A program made the translations under genes and the position numbers. Of a stretch of 64,000 bases of DNA, positions 8,914 to 17,027 are shown piece after piece (positions within the stretch are counted from its first letter, which is position 1; every line of letters starts with the position of its first letter). Below the pieces are notes generated by a model that worked only from the letters and a program-made list of their open reading frames with translations, made no database searches and was not told the DNA's origin. The DNA comes from Nocardia macrotermitis (lineage in GTDB: Bacteria; Actinomycetota; Actinomycetes; Mycobacteriales; Mycobacteriaceae): the NCBI RefSeq assembly GCF_009604405.1, contig NZ_WEGK01000018.1, positions 93,522-157,521 of the forward strand, written 5' to 3'.

Positions 8914-8969
8914 TTGACAGGCAACCATCCGGCTGCCTATTGTCCAAACATGCAGCCGGATGGTTGCCT
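8914..8969 (+). promoter_or_regulatory. Promoter wrapped by a perfect 18-bp inverted repeat
   Basis: Arms at 8919-8936 and 8952-8969 (AGGCAACCATCCGGCTGC and its exact complement) flank a 15-bp spacer. A -35 TTGACA (8914-8919) and -10 TATTGT (8938-8943) are separated by 18 bp, so one arm fills the spacer and the other covers the start of the transcript. Classic geometry for repression, here most likely by the ArsR-type product encoded 16 bp downstream. Confidence 0.8.
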
Positions 8970-8984
8970 ATGGAGGATGGTGAT

Positions 8985-9785
8985 GTGGACGAGGTGTTCA
9001 AGGCGCTGGCCGATCCGAGCCGCCGCCGCTTGCTCGACAGTCTGAACGCGGACAACGGCCAGACCCTGCGCGAACTGTGCGCCGGGCTGGCGCTGACCAG
9101 GCAGGCCGTCAGCAAGCATCTCGTGGTGCTCGAGGCGGCGAATCTGGTCTCCACCCGCCGCCGCGGCCGGGAGAAGTTGCACTATCTGAACGCCGAACCC
9201 ATCAACGCCATCGCCGATCGCTGGATCAACCGCTACGACCGCGGGCGAGTGCATCTGCTCGCCGACCTCAAATCCGCATTGGAGAGCGTTCCCATGACCG
9301 AGTCGAACGAATTCGTCTACACCACCTACATCCGGGCCACCGATCGGCAACTGTGGCAGGCGCTGACCGATCCGGCCTTCACCAGCCGCTACTGGGGGGC
9401 GAGTTTCGACACCGACTGGCAGCCCGGCGCGCCGATGACCTGGTCCCAGCGTGGCTGGACCGGCAAGGACCCCGAACAGGTCGTGCTCGAAGCGCAGCCC
9501 TACCGCGTGCTGTCCTACACCTGGCACACCGTCGACCAGGCATTCGCCGACGAATTCGGTTTCAGCACAGAAGATTTCGAGAAGCTGTCGCAGGAACCGC
9601 GTTCCCGGGTGCGCTTCGAGATCGAGCCGCTGGGCGACCAGGTGAAGCTGACCGTGGTGCACAATGGATTCGGCCCCGGCAGCGCGATGCTCGCGGGCAT
9701 CACCGAGGGCTGGCCCGCGATCCTGTCGAACCTCAAGACGCTGCTGGAGACCGGCGAACTGCTCCCGGAGCCCCCGAAGGCTTAG
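8985..9785 (+). CDS. ArsR-type HTH fused to SRPBCC (AHSA1-like) domain
   Basis: 266 residues from GTG 8985, which has GGAGG 8 nt upstream; an in-frame ATG at 8970 is the alternative. Residues 1-100 are a winged HTH: VFKALADPSRRRLLDSL, then LTRQAVSKHLVVLE. Residues 105-260 are an SRPBCC ligand-binding barrel (FVYTTYIRATDRQLWQAL, TSRYWG). The fusion joins two genes that are often adjacent. The barrel probably senses or transforms a hydrophobic ligand. Autoregulation through the 18-bp inverted repeat immediately upstream is likely. Confidence 0.88.
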   Translation: MDEVFKALADPSRRRLLDSLNADNGQTLRELCAGLALTRQAVSKHLVVLEAANLVSTRRRGREKLHYLNAEPINAIADRWINRYDRGRVHLLADLKSALESVPMTESNEFVYTTYIRATDRQLWQALTDPAFTSRYWGASFDTDWQPGAPMTWSQRGWTGKDPEQVVLEAQPYRVLSYTWHTVDQAFADEFGFSTEDFEKLSQEPRSRVRFEIEPLGDQVKLTVVHNGFGPGSAMLAGITEGWPAILSNLKTLLETGELLPEPPKA

Positions 9786-9843
9786 TGCCGCGTTTCGCGA
9801 ATCGAAAAGCGGAGGCGGCGAACGATTTTCGCCACGACAGGGG

Positions 9844-10644
9844 ATGGCCATGGACGACGAGACGTTCCTGAACACGACCGCCGACACACTGTTCGCACTC
9901 CCCGGCGTCACCGCCGTCGCGCTGGGCGGCTCACGGGCCCAGGGCACCGCCCGCCCCGACAGCGACTGGGACCTGGCCATCTACTACCGCGGAACGTTCG
10001 CCCCAGCTGCCCTAACCGCCGTAGGCTGGCCCGGCCACGTCTCCGAACTCGGCGACTGGGGCGGCGGCGTCTTCAACGGCGGCGCCTGGCTGACCATCGA
10101 CAACCGCCGCGTCGACGTGCACTACCGCGACCTGGACGTCGTCGACACCCAACTGCGTGCCGCCGAAGCAGGCCGATTCGACATCGAACCCCTGGCCTTC
10201 CACCTCGCAGGTATCCCTACCTACCTGCTCGTAGCCGAATTGGCCCTCAATCGCACCCTACGCGGCCCACTTCCGCATCCTACCTATCCGAACCTCTTGC
10301 GCCGCAACGCTCCTCACATCTGGTCAACCCATGCCCACATGACCCTCGACTACGCCGCCGCCAACCACGCTCCACACGGCCGCCTGACCCTCTGTGCTGG
10401 TCAGATAGCCACAGCCGCAACCTGTTTCGCACACGCCATCCTCGCCGCCCGCGCAGAATGGATCACCAACGAGAAAACCCTTCTCGCCCGAGCCGGACTG
10501 ACCGCCGTCGACCAGATCATCGAATCCCTCACCCCCGCTCCACGATCCCTGCACACCGCGATCGAGTCCGCACGTACCCTGTGCGCGTCCGGACTCGAAA
10601 ACATCTGCGACGGCGAAGGAATGCGCTCGCCGGATGCCACATGA
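9844..10644 (+). CDS. Nucleotidyltransferase-fold protein
   Basis: 266 residues from ATG 9844 (ATG 9850 also possible). The N-terminal Pol beta-type nucleotidyltransferase motif is intact: LGGSRAQGTARPDSDWDLA gives the GS and DxD metal-binding residues, and RRVDVHYRDLD a third acidic strand. The C-terminal half is helical, like that of aminoglycoside- or DUF4111-type nucleotidyltransferases. No antitoxin-like partner is adjacent. Codon use in the second half is less GC-biased at third positions than in neighbours. Substrate unknown: small molecule or RNA. Confidence 0.75.
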   Translation: MAMDDETFLNTTADTLFALPGVTAVALGGSRAQGTARPDSDWDLAIYYRGTFAPAALTAVGWPGHVSELGDWGGGVFNGGAWLTIDNRRVDVHYRDLDVVDTQLRAAEAGRFDIEPLAFHLAGIPTYLLVAELALNRTLRGPLPHPTYPNLLRRNAPHIWSTHAHMTLDYAAANHAPHGRLTLCAGQIATAATCFAHAILAARAEWITNEKTLLARAGLTAVDQIIESLTPAPRSLHTAIESARTLCASGLENICDGEGMRSPDAT

Positions 10645-11176
10645 GCGGCGTGCTATCCATCGTCCTGTGTTCCGGGGGAAAGGCCTACGCGATCGACCGG
10701 GACTGTCCGAGATCTGGCTCTCGGGCACATTCGGTGGTCTCGGCACGGCCGCCGATTCCAAAGGCTCGGATGCGGCGTGAATGATCTTGTCGTAATGGGT
10801 ATTTCGCGCAGCGATCGTGATGTGTCGCCCGCGCGGACCACCGTATCGGCGGGGCCGCCGAATGTGGACCAGAGCCCGAGATCTCGTGGGTGGGATGGTG
10901 ATCGGAGAAGCTGAGGCGGCCTGTCTCAGCGGAAAGGATCGTCGTGTCGGAGGAGTCGATATCGGTGGTCGGACAGCAGTCTGCGGCGGATGGTCCGCAT
11001 GTCCGGTGCCTATCCGAGTCGCAGGGGCCGACGGGAGATCAGGGAAATGTGGATTGGTTGCCGGGATGGAGTCGGCAAGGCCTGGGATTGTGGGAGGTGG
11101 GGTGATGACGGTCTCTGGACCGGGGGTGGATCGGTGCTTACGATCGGGGCAAACGGACCGGTGAGGGGGTTGCGCG
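10645..11176. other. 532-bp gap without a supported gene
   Basis: Several overlapping short frames on both strands, none with family resemblance, ribosome site or codon bias. Only a 6-bp stem (GCTGAG/CTCAGC) near 10910-10930 was noted. It may hold a decayed gene or the promoter of the monooxygenase gene. Confidence 0.5.
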
Positions 11177-12283
11177 GTGGAAGTTGTCGGGAGGGCCGGG
11201 ATTGTCGGTGGGGGGATTGCGGGGTTGGGGGCTGCGATTGCGTTACGGGCTGCGGGATGGGATGTCACGCTGTATGAGCGGTCGCCGGAATTTACCGAGG
11301 TCGGGGCAGGGATAACACTTGCGGCCAATGCTTTGGCCGCGTTGGATGCGCTCGGTGTCGGTGATGCGGTGCGGGCCATGGGTGTGGCGGATCGGCGTGC
11401 GCTGGCTCGGAATCAGGATGGGCGGGTGCTGATCGATGCGCACATCAGTGATTTCGTCGGTGGGTTGGTGACCGTTCATCGTGCTGATCTGATCGCGATT
11501 CTGGCTGCCGCCGCGCCGGGGGAATGCGTCCGTACCGGCGCGCGGGTTGTTCGCGTGGATGCCGACGGGACGGTCGAAACCGAAACCGGCGCAGTGCAAT
11601 ACGACCTGGTTGTGGCTGCCGATGGGGTCAACAGCGTGGTGCGCCGCGTGTTGTGGCCGGGGGCGAGCCTGGTGCGGCGTACCGGAATCACCGCGTGGCG
11701 CTGGGTGCTCGACGTGCCCGCACCCGATCCGGTGGGTGTGGTGCTGGGGCGTCACGGGGAATGCGGTGTGGTGCCGATGGCGGGCGGGCGGACCTATGTA
11801 TTCGCTTCTGCCAGAAAGGGAATCACGAGTCTGGACCATTTCACCAACTGGCCGGATCCCGTCCCGGAACTCATCGCCGCCACCGATCGCTCTCGCGTTG
11901 TCGTCGACGAATTGGTCGAGATTCGGGTGCCGCGGCGGCTGTGGTGCGGACACGTCGTACTGGTCGGTGATGCCGGGCATGCTATGCGGCCTACCCTCGG
12001 TCAGGGGGCGGGCATGGCACTCGAGGATGTGGTCACGCTGGCCGCTCATGCCACCGACCTGCGTATTTACCAGGATGCCCGGCGTCGTCGGGTCAGCGCT
12101 GTGAGCGTGGTGTCCCGCTATGGAATGCGGGTGACGTCGCCAGGATCCACGACACTGGCCGCTGTTCGCGACGCCGCTCTAGTGGCTACTCCGAATACGT
12201 TGTCCGTCAGGATGTTTCGGAGTGTCAGTACTCGAGCCCTGGGTAACTGGCAGCCTCCGGTCGGTCGCGTCGATCCGCAATAA
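11177..12283 (+). CDS. FAD-dependent monooxygenase (PHBH/UbiH type)
   Basis: 368 residues from GTG 11177. The N-terminal dinucleotide fold is GIVGGGIAGLGAAIAL with YERS at the end of the second strand. The NAD(P)H/FAD-binding DG motif is seen in YDLVVAADGVNSVVR, and the GD motif in VLVGDAGHAMRPTLGQG with GMALED after it. The length suits a single-component aromatic or salicylate-type hydroxylase. The substrate cannot be inferred; no catabolic partner genes are next to it. Confidence 0.9.
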   Translation: MEVVGRAGIVGGGIAGLGAAIALRAAGWDVTLYERSPEFTEVGAGITLAANALAALDALGVGDAVRAMGVADRRALARNQDGRVLIDAHISDFVGGLVTVHRADLIAILAAAAPGECVRTGARVVRVDADGTVETETGAVQYDLVVAADGVNSVVRRVLWPGASLVRRTGITAWRWVLDVPAPDPVGVVLGRHGECGVVPMAGGRTYVFASARKGITSLDHFTNWPDPVPELIAATDRSRVVVDELVEIRVPRRLWCGHVVLVGDAGHAMRPTLGQGAGMALEDVVTLAAHATDLRIYQDARRRRVSAVSVVSRYGMRVTSPGSTTLAAVRDAALVATPNTLSVRMFRSVSTRALGNWQPPVGRVDPQ

Positions 12284-12354
12284 GAGGTCTATCCGGGTTG
12301 TGGGGCGGATTGTTGATCACCGAACGGAATCTCCAGCGGCGCAGGTGGTTTCGA

Positions 12355-12774
12355 TCAGGGGAGCATGCCGTAGGCGCGGGTGGGGGTGATTCTGACGATT
12401 GCTCGGCGGTCGGTGATCATGGCTCGGCGGTAGTCGTTCCAGTCGGGGTGTTCGCCGGAGAGGGCGCGGTAGTAGGCGATGAGTTCGGTGACGGTGGGGT
12501 CGTCGGGGGTGGTGGCTACGGGGGTTACTTCGACGTCGCCTTCGATTACCGCGTAGGCCCAGAAGTCTTCTCGGGTGATGTGGAGGGCGGCCCAGGGGGT
12601 GCGGGTCAGGTTGGTGTATTTGGCTCGGTCGGCGGTGATGGAGATGCGGATCAGGCCGTCGTCGGCGAGCCAGTGGGTGACGTTGGAGAGTTGGGGGCGG
12701 CCGTTCCCGCGGATGGTGGTCAGGACCGAGCGGGTGTGGGCGCGGGCGAAGTCCAGGGCGGTGGTGAGTTCCAT
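12355..12774 (-). CDS. PPOX-class F420-dependent oxidoreductase
   Basis: 139 residues from ATG 12774. A split-barrel flavin/deazaflavin-binding fold of the TIGR03618 type: SVLTTIRGNGRPQLSNV at the N-terminus, ITADRAKYTNLTRTP, ALHIT, and a C-terminal ITPTRAYGM strand. Members of this group reduce small aromatic or quinone-like compounds with F420H2. The frame is open upstream, but that part lacks family sequence. Divergent from ligA with a 91-bp gap. Confidence 0.88.
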   Translation of the reverse strand: MELTTALDFARAHTRSVLTTIRGNGRPQLSNVTHWLADDGLIRISITADRAKYTNLTRTPWAALHITREDFWAYAVIEGDVEVTPVATTPDDPTVTELIAYYRALSGEHPDWNDYRRAMITDRRAIVRITPTRAYGMLP

Positions 12775-12852
12775 ACGGGGTCCAACCGGTGGGTGCGGTG
12801 TCGGTGTTCCCGGGGTGTGTGCCGAGGTCGCGGAAGTGTCGGTGGCCTCGGC

Positions 12853-12858
12853 TAATGT
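12853..12858 (+). promoter_or_regulatory. -10 box (TAATGT) of ligA
   Basis: TAATGT ends 7 nt before the GTG at 12866, with no Shine-Dalgarno sequence; predicted leaderless mRNA. Confidence 0.5.
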
Positions 12859-12865
12859 TCGACGG

Positions 12866-15031
12866 GTGAGCGAGCTGGCGAAGGAATCGACGGTACTGGA
12901 CGCATCCGGTGGTGAGGTCGGCGCGGCCACCGGTGACGAGCGGTTGCAGTGGCAGGAGTTGGCCGAACAGGTGCGCGAACACCAGTTCCGCTACTACGTG
13001 CGCGATGCGCCGGTCATCACCGACGGCGAGTTCGACACGCTGTTCCAGCGCCTGCTCGCACTCGAACAGGCGCATCCGGACCTGCGCACCCCCGATTCGC
13101 CGACGCAGCTGGTCGGCGGCGGTTTCGCCACCGAATTCACCGCCGTCGACCACCTCGAGCGCATGCTGTCGCTGGACAACGTGTTCGACGCCGAGGAGAT
13201 GCGCACCTGGGTCAGCCGGGTGGAGGCCGAGACGGGCCCGGACATCCACTACGTCTGCGAGGTGAAGATCGACGGCGTCGCGCTCAACCTCGTCTACGAG
13301 AACGGTCGGCTGGTGCGCGGCGCGACCCGGGGCGACGGCCGCACCGGTGAGGATGTCACGCTCAACGCCCGCACCATCGAGGACATCCCCGCCGAACTGA
13401 CCCCCACCGCGGAGTTCCCGATCCCCGCGCTGCTCGAGGTGCGCGGCGAGGTGTACTTCCGGCTGGAGGACTTCGAGAATCTCAACGCCGCCATCGTCGC
13501 GGAAGGTAAAGCGCCGTACGCGAATCCGCGCAATACCGCGGCGGGTTCACTGCGGCAGAAGGATCCGGCGGTCACCGCCCGGCGGCGGCTGCGGATGATC
13601 TGTCACGGCTTCGGCCGCATGGAGGGTTTCAGCCCAGCATCCCAGTACGAGGCATATCGGGCGCTGGTGGCCTGGGGGCTGCCGGTGTCCGAGCACACCG
13701 TGCGGGTGCAGGGGGCCGACGCGATCCTCGAGCGCGTCGCGTACTGGGGCCGGCACCGGCACGACATCGAGCACGAGATCGACGGCCAGGTCGTCAAGAT
13801 CGACGAGATCGCCTTGCAGCGTCGACTCGGCTCCACCTCCCGCGCCCCGCGCTGGGCGATCGCCTACAAATATCCGCCGGAGGAGGCCACCACCACCCTG
13901 CGCGACATCCAGGTCAACGTCGGCCGCACCGGCCGGGTCACCCCGTTCGCGGTGATGGAACCGGTCTCGATCGCGGGCTCGACCGTCGCCATGGCCACCC
14001 TGCACAATGCCGCCGAGGTGGTGCGCAAGGGCGTGCTGATCGGCGATACGGTGACCATCCGCAAGGCCGGTGACGTCATCCCCGAGGTGCTCGGCCCGGT
14101 GGTCGACACCCGCGACGGGTCCGAGCGCGCGTTCGTGATGCCGACGCACTGCCCCGAATGCGCCACCGAACTCGCCCCCGAGAAGGAGGGCGACGCCGAC
14201 ATCCGCTGTCCGAACCAGCAGTTCTGTCCGGCACAGCTGCGCGAGCGGCTGTTCCACGCGGCCGGGCGCGGCGCGTTCGACATCGAGTCCCTGGGCTATG
14301 AGGCCGCATCCGATCTGCTCGGGTCCGGCGTCCTGGTCAACGAGGGCGACCTGTTCGACCTGACCGAGGAAAAGCTGCTCGGCACAACGCTTTTCGTCAA
14401 CAAGAACGGCAGCCTCTCGACCAACGGCGGCCACCTGCTGCAAAATCTGGAGTCGGTCAAGCAGCAGCCGCTGTGGCGGGTGCTGGTGGCCCTGTCCATC
14501 CGGCACGTCGGGCCGACGGCCGCGCGGGCGCTGGCGGCCGAACTCGGCAGCATGGTACGCATCCGGCAGGCGTCGGAGGAGGAGTTGGCCGCGATCGACG
14601 GCGTCGGCCCGACCATCGTGGCCGCGCTGATCGAATGGTTCTCCGTCGATTGGCATCGCGTCATCGTGGACAAGTGGCAGGCCGCGGGCGTGCGCATGGA
14701 GGATGAGCGCGATGCCTCCATCGAACGCAATCTCGAGGGCCTGTCGATCGTGGTGACCGGTTCGCTGCAAGGCTTTTCGCGCGACGAGGCCAAGGAGGCG
14801 ATCCTGCTGCGCGGCGGGAAGGCGGCCGGTTCGGTCTCGAAGAAGACGGCCTTCGTCGTCATCGGCGACGCACCCGGTTCCAAGGCGGCCAAGGCCGAGG
14901 AACTCGGGGTGCAGATCCTGGACGAGGCCGCGTTTCGGCTACTGCTCGAGCGCGGCCCCAGCGCGGTCCGGCCCGACGAGGAGGTCGCGGCGGAAGAGTC
15001 CGAGGACTCGGAGGAGGGTGCCGAGGCATGA
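12866..15031 (+). CDS. ligA: NAD-dependent DNA ligase LigA
   Basis: 721 residues, the essential replicative ligase. Domains in order: Ia NAD-binding (YYVRDAPVITDGEFD), adenylation domain with nucleophile Lys134 in CEVKIDGVAL, OB fold, a Cys4 zinc finger (C429, C432, C448, C454), a helix-hairpin-helix cluster (RHVGPTAARAL, IDGVGPTIVAAL), and a C-terminal BRCT domain (LSIVVTGSLQGFSRDEAKE). An acidic Glu/Asp tail follows the BRCT. GTG 12866 is chosen because the -10-like TAATGT lies 7 nt upstream; the open frame extends further upstream into the divergent gene. It overlaps the next gene by 4 nt. Confidence 0.97.
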   Translation: MSELAKESTVLDASGGEVGAATGDERLQWQELAEQVREHQFRYYVRDAPVITDGEFDTLFQRLLALEQAHPDLRTPDSPTQLVGGGFATEFTAVDHLERMLSLDNVFDAEEMRTWVSRVEAETGPDIHYVCEVKIDGVALNLVYENGRLVRGATRGDGRTGEDVTLNARTIEDIPAELTPTAEFPIPALLEVRGEVYFRLEDFENLNAAIVAEGKAPYANPRNTAAGSLRQKDPAVTARRRLRMICHGFGRMEGFSPASQYEAYRALVAWGLPVSEHTVRVQGADAILERVAYWGRHRHDIEHEIDGQVVKIDEIALQRRLGSTSRAPRWAIAYKYPPEEATTTLRDIQVNVGRTGRVTPFAVMEPVSIAGSTVAMATLHNAAEVVRKGVLIGDTVTIRKAGDVIPEVLGPVVDTRDGSERAFVMPTHCPECATELAPEKEGDADIRCPNQQFCPAQLRERLFHAAGRGAFDIESLGYEAASDLLGSGVLVNEGDLFDLTEEKLLGTTLFVNKNGSLSTNGGHLLQNLESVKQQPLWRVLVALSIRHVGPTAARALAAELGSMVRIRQASEEELAAIDGVGPTIVAALIEWFSVDWHRVIVDKWQAAGVRMEDERDASIERNLEGLSIVVTGSLQGFSRDEAKEAILLRGGKAAGSVSKKTAFVVIGDAPGSKAAKAEELGVQILDEAAFRLLLERGPSAVRPDEEVAAEESEDSEEGAEA

Positions 15032-15528
15032 CCGTGCACACGGAGTTGACGATCGATACCGCGGAGCGGGCACAGTTCGCCGATATCGGCGCGCTCACCG
15101 TCGGCGTGTACGTCGGCGAGGGGCATGTGCACCCCGATAGTCCTTATGTCGCAGAGCTTCTCGACACCGACACCCGGGCGCGCGCGGCGCGGGTGCTGGT
15201 CGCCGCGCGCGCCGGTGAGGTGCTCGGTTCGGTGACGATCGCGCGTCCGGGCACACCCTTCGCCGATATCGCCCGGCCGGGTGAGCTGGAATTCCGGATG
15301 CTCGCGGTGGAGCCCCGGGCCCGTGGCGGCGGAATCGGCGCCGCCCTCGTGCGCGCGGTGATCGACACGGCCCGCGAGGAGGAGTTCGACGCGGTGGTCC
15401 TCACGACCATGCCGGGCATGGCCGATGCCCGTCGCATGTACGACCGGATCGGCTTCGCCCATGTGCCCGAACGGGATTGGGCCACCCCCACCGGTTTGCC
15501 GCTGACCGTCATGCGACTGACGTTGTAG
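15028..15528 (+). CDS. GNAT family N-acetyltransferase
   Basis: 166 residues. The start overlaps the ligA stop (ATGA), so it is translationally coupled to ligA. The GNAT acetyl-CoA loop is ARGGGIGAALVRAV, preceded by the beta strand EFRMLAVEP and followed by VVLTTMPGMADARRMYDRIGF. Acceptor unknown. Coupling with ligA may be just compact organisation. Confidence 0.88.
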   Translation: MTVHTELTIDTAERAQFADIGALTVGVYVGEGHVHPDSPYVAELLDTDTRARAARVLVAARAGEVLGSVTIARPGTPFADIARPGELEFRMLAVEPRARGGGIGAALVRAVIDTAREEEFDAVVLTTMPGMADARRMYDRIGFAHVPERDWATPTGLPLTVMRLTL

Positions 15529-15570
15529 CCCTTCGCCGTTGGGTCGAGTCTTCGCCGCCGGGGCGAATAC

Positions 15571-16221
15571 TCAGCCCAGCACGGTGGCGACGATGCCGGA
15601 AAGGTAACCGAGACGGGCGATTTCGGACGGACGGAAGTCCGGGCCACCGGGGCGGCCGAGCATGAGCACCTTGCCGGTGTTGCCGAGCGGCGCGGCGGCC
15701 AGCTTGGTGTCCATGTCCTTCCAGATCTGCGGCACCCAGTCGGCCTCGCCGTCCAGGGCGGTCGGCTTCTCCAGGGGCATCCAGGGTGCCTCCGCGGCCT
15801 GGGTCTCGGGTGCGCTCTGGCTGCCCACCAGCCGGAACGCGCCCTGCGGACCCATGTCCAGCACGGTGCTCCAGCCGACGCGCAGCACCCGCGGTAGACC
15901 GTCGACGAGCACCTGTAGCCGATCGTCGCGGGCCCCGGCGACCTGATCGATCAACTCGAGTTCGCGATGCGTGTCCAGCACCCCCGAATACGGGCGCAGG
16001 GAATCGACGCGCACGTCCTCGAGCGATTCGGCCGCCGTGATCAACGTGTCGGGCAGCGCGCCCGGGGTGACCTCGACGACGATGTCGTCGATGGCGTAAC
16101 CGGCCCCGCGGTCGACTACGTCGAGTGAGAGAATGTCCGCGCCCACCGAGCCCAAGGCGAGGGCGAGAGATCCGAGACTTCCTGGGCGATCCGGAAGTTG
16201 CACGCGGAGCAGAAATGACAC
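15571..16221 (-). CDS. ACT domain-containing amino-acid-binding protein
   Basis: 216 residues with an N-terminal ACT domain (LLRVQLPDRPGSLGSLALALG, then IVVEVTPGALPDTLITAAESL). The C-terminal 130 residues resemble a degenerate GAF-like or second ligand fold. It is the positional equivalent of Rv3013, which sits between ligA and gatC. Probably a cytosolic sensor of an amino acid; target unknown. Confidence 0.85.
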   Translation of the reverse strand: MSFLLRVQLPDRPGSLGSLALALGSVGADILSLDVVDRGAGYAIDDIVVEVTPGALPDTLITAAESLEDVRVDSLRPYSGVLDTHRELELIDQVAGARDDRLQVLVDGLPRVLRVGWSTVLDMGPQGAFRLVGSQSAPETQAAEAPWMPLEKPTALDGEADWVPQIWKDMDTKLAAAPLGNTGKVLMLGRPGGPDFRPSEIARLGYLSGIVATVLG

Positions 16222-16526
16222 GTGCGTCCCTTCCTTCCTGTGCGACCGAAACTTTCGGACGGGTACCCGAGCCTGGTCATCTTTACACCCGAGATGCCGG
16301 GCAATCGACTCGAAGTATCCGCAGTGACCTACATCACTCGCATTGTGATCCTCATCGGCCGTTCATGCCACCGAAGCCGGGTGGACGTTGAGCGGTCAAC
16401 CGAATGTCCTCGATCCCATGTCCCCGATCCCACCCACCTCCAAGAGCGTCGAGTTCCGTCAACCATCGCCAACGCCGACAACTAGGTCACCCAGTTCCGC
16501 CAGCTCCGAATAAGGCCGACTGCAAT

Positions 16527-16618
16527 GGTCGGGGCCCGGCTCGATTCTGGACTGACGGAGCGGGGGAGCGAAGCGGAGGAGCGGAGGAGGGAAGAATCGA
16601 GCCTCAGGGGCCCCGACC
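16527..16618. repeat. Intergenic inverted repeat with purine-rich loop
   Basis: Left arm 16527-16548 and right arm 16593-16618 pair over 22 bp, with a 3-nt bulge and one extra base (GGTCGGGGCCC/GGGGCCCCGACC outer part, GGCTCGATTCT/AGAATCGAGCC inner part). The 44-nt loop is almost pure G/A and contains GAGCGAAGCGGAG. There is no U-tract, so it is not a simple terminator. Confidence 0.75.
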
Positions 16619-16620
16619 CC

Positions 16621-16644
16621 GCCGGAGCGAAGCGGAGGCCAAAG
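16621..16644 (+). repeat. Dispersed motif, copy 1
   Basis: GCCGGAGCGAAGCGGAGGCC followed by AAAG. The near-identical sequence recurs inverted at 42777-42800, and a shortened form (GTGAAGCGGAGGCC, then ATAAAA) at 43024-43042. Looks like a genus-specific intergenic repeat. Confidence 0.6.
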
Positions 16645-16730
16645 ACCCAGTAGGCTATCGGTGTCAACCGGCGAGATCGTCTTGATGCCGGACCTGTTCC
16701 ACGTTCGAACCTGCCGAAAGGGGTCCCGCG

Positions 16731-17027
16731 GTGCCCGCCATCTCCCGCGACGAGGTTGCACACCTCGCCCGGTTGTCCCGGCTCGCTCTGACCGACGAAG
16801 AGCTCGATCTGTATGCGGGCCAGTTGGATTCGATCCTGAGCCACGTGCAGGTGATCTCGGAGGTCGCCGCCGACGTTCCCGCCACCGCGTCGCCGAATCC
16901 GACCACGAATGTGACTCGTGCGGACGTTCCGGTGGAGTGCCTGACTCCCGACGAGGCGCTCTCGGGCGCCCCGGCGGTCGACGAGCAGCGGTTCCTGGTT
17001 CCGCAGATCCTGGGGGAGGGCGCATGA
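16731..17027 (+). CDS. gatC: Asp/Glu-tRNA amidotransferase subunit C
   Basis: 98 residues, GTG start preceded by AAAGGGG. The typical opening SRDEVAHLARLSRLALTDEE is the helical wrap that stabilises GatA, and the C-terminal strand ends near the standard FLVPQIL motif. It is a structural subunit of the GatCAB complex that converts Glu-tRNA(Gln) and Asp-tRNA(Asn). The stop overlaps the gatA start by 4 nt. gatB lies 26 kb away in this genome. Confidence 0.97.
   Translation: MPAISRDEVAHLARLSRLALTDEELDLYAGQLDSILSHVQVISEVAADVPATASPNPTTNVTRADVPVECLTPDEALSGAPAVDEQRFLVPQILGEGA

Larger units (their letters stand above)
16222..16730. other. 509-bp gap upstream of gatC with inverted and dispersed repeats
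   Basis: No gene is supported. The first part is upstream sequence of the ACT gene. From 16527 onward it holds a long inverted repeat and a copy of the GCCGGAGCG-type motif (separate entries). TAGGCTATC around 16650-16658 may be the gatC promoter -10 region. Confidence 0.6.

Noticed and set aside
10817..11277. Short plus-strand frames in the gap before the FAD monooxygenase
   Set aside because: Gly/Arg-rich composition, no start signal, and they overlap the monooxygenase start.
12575..12865. Upstream extension of ligA
   Set aside because: Overlaps the divergent PPOX gene and lacks ligase sequence; the leaderless -10 box fixes the start at 12866.
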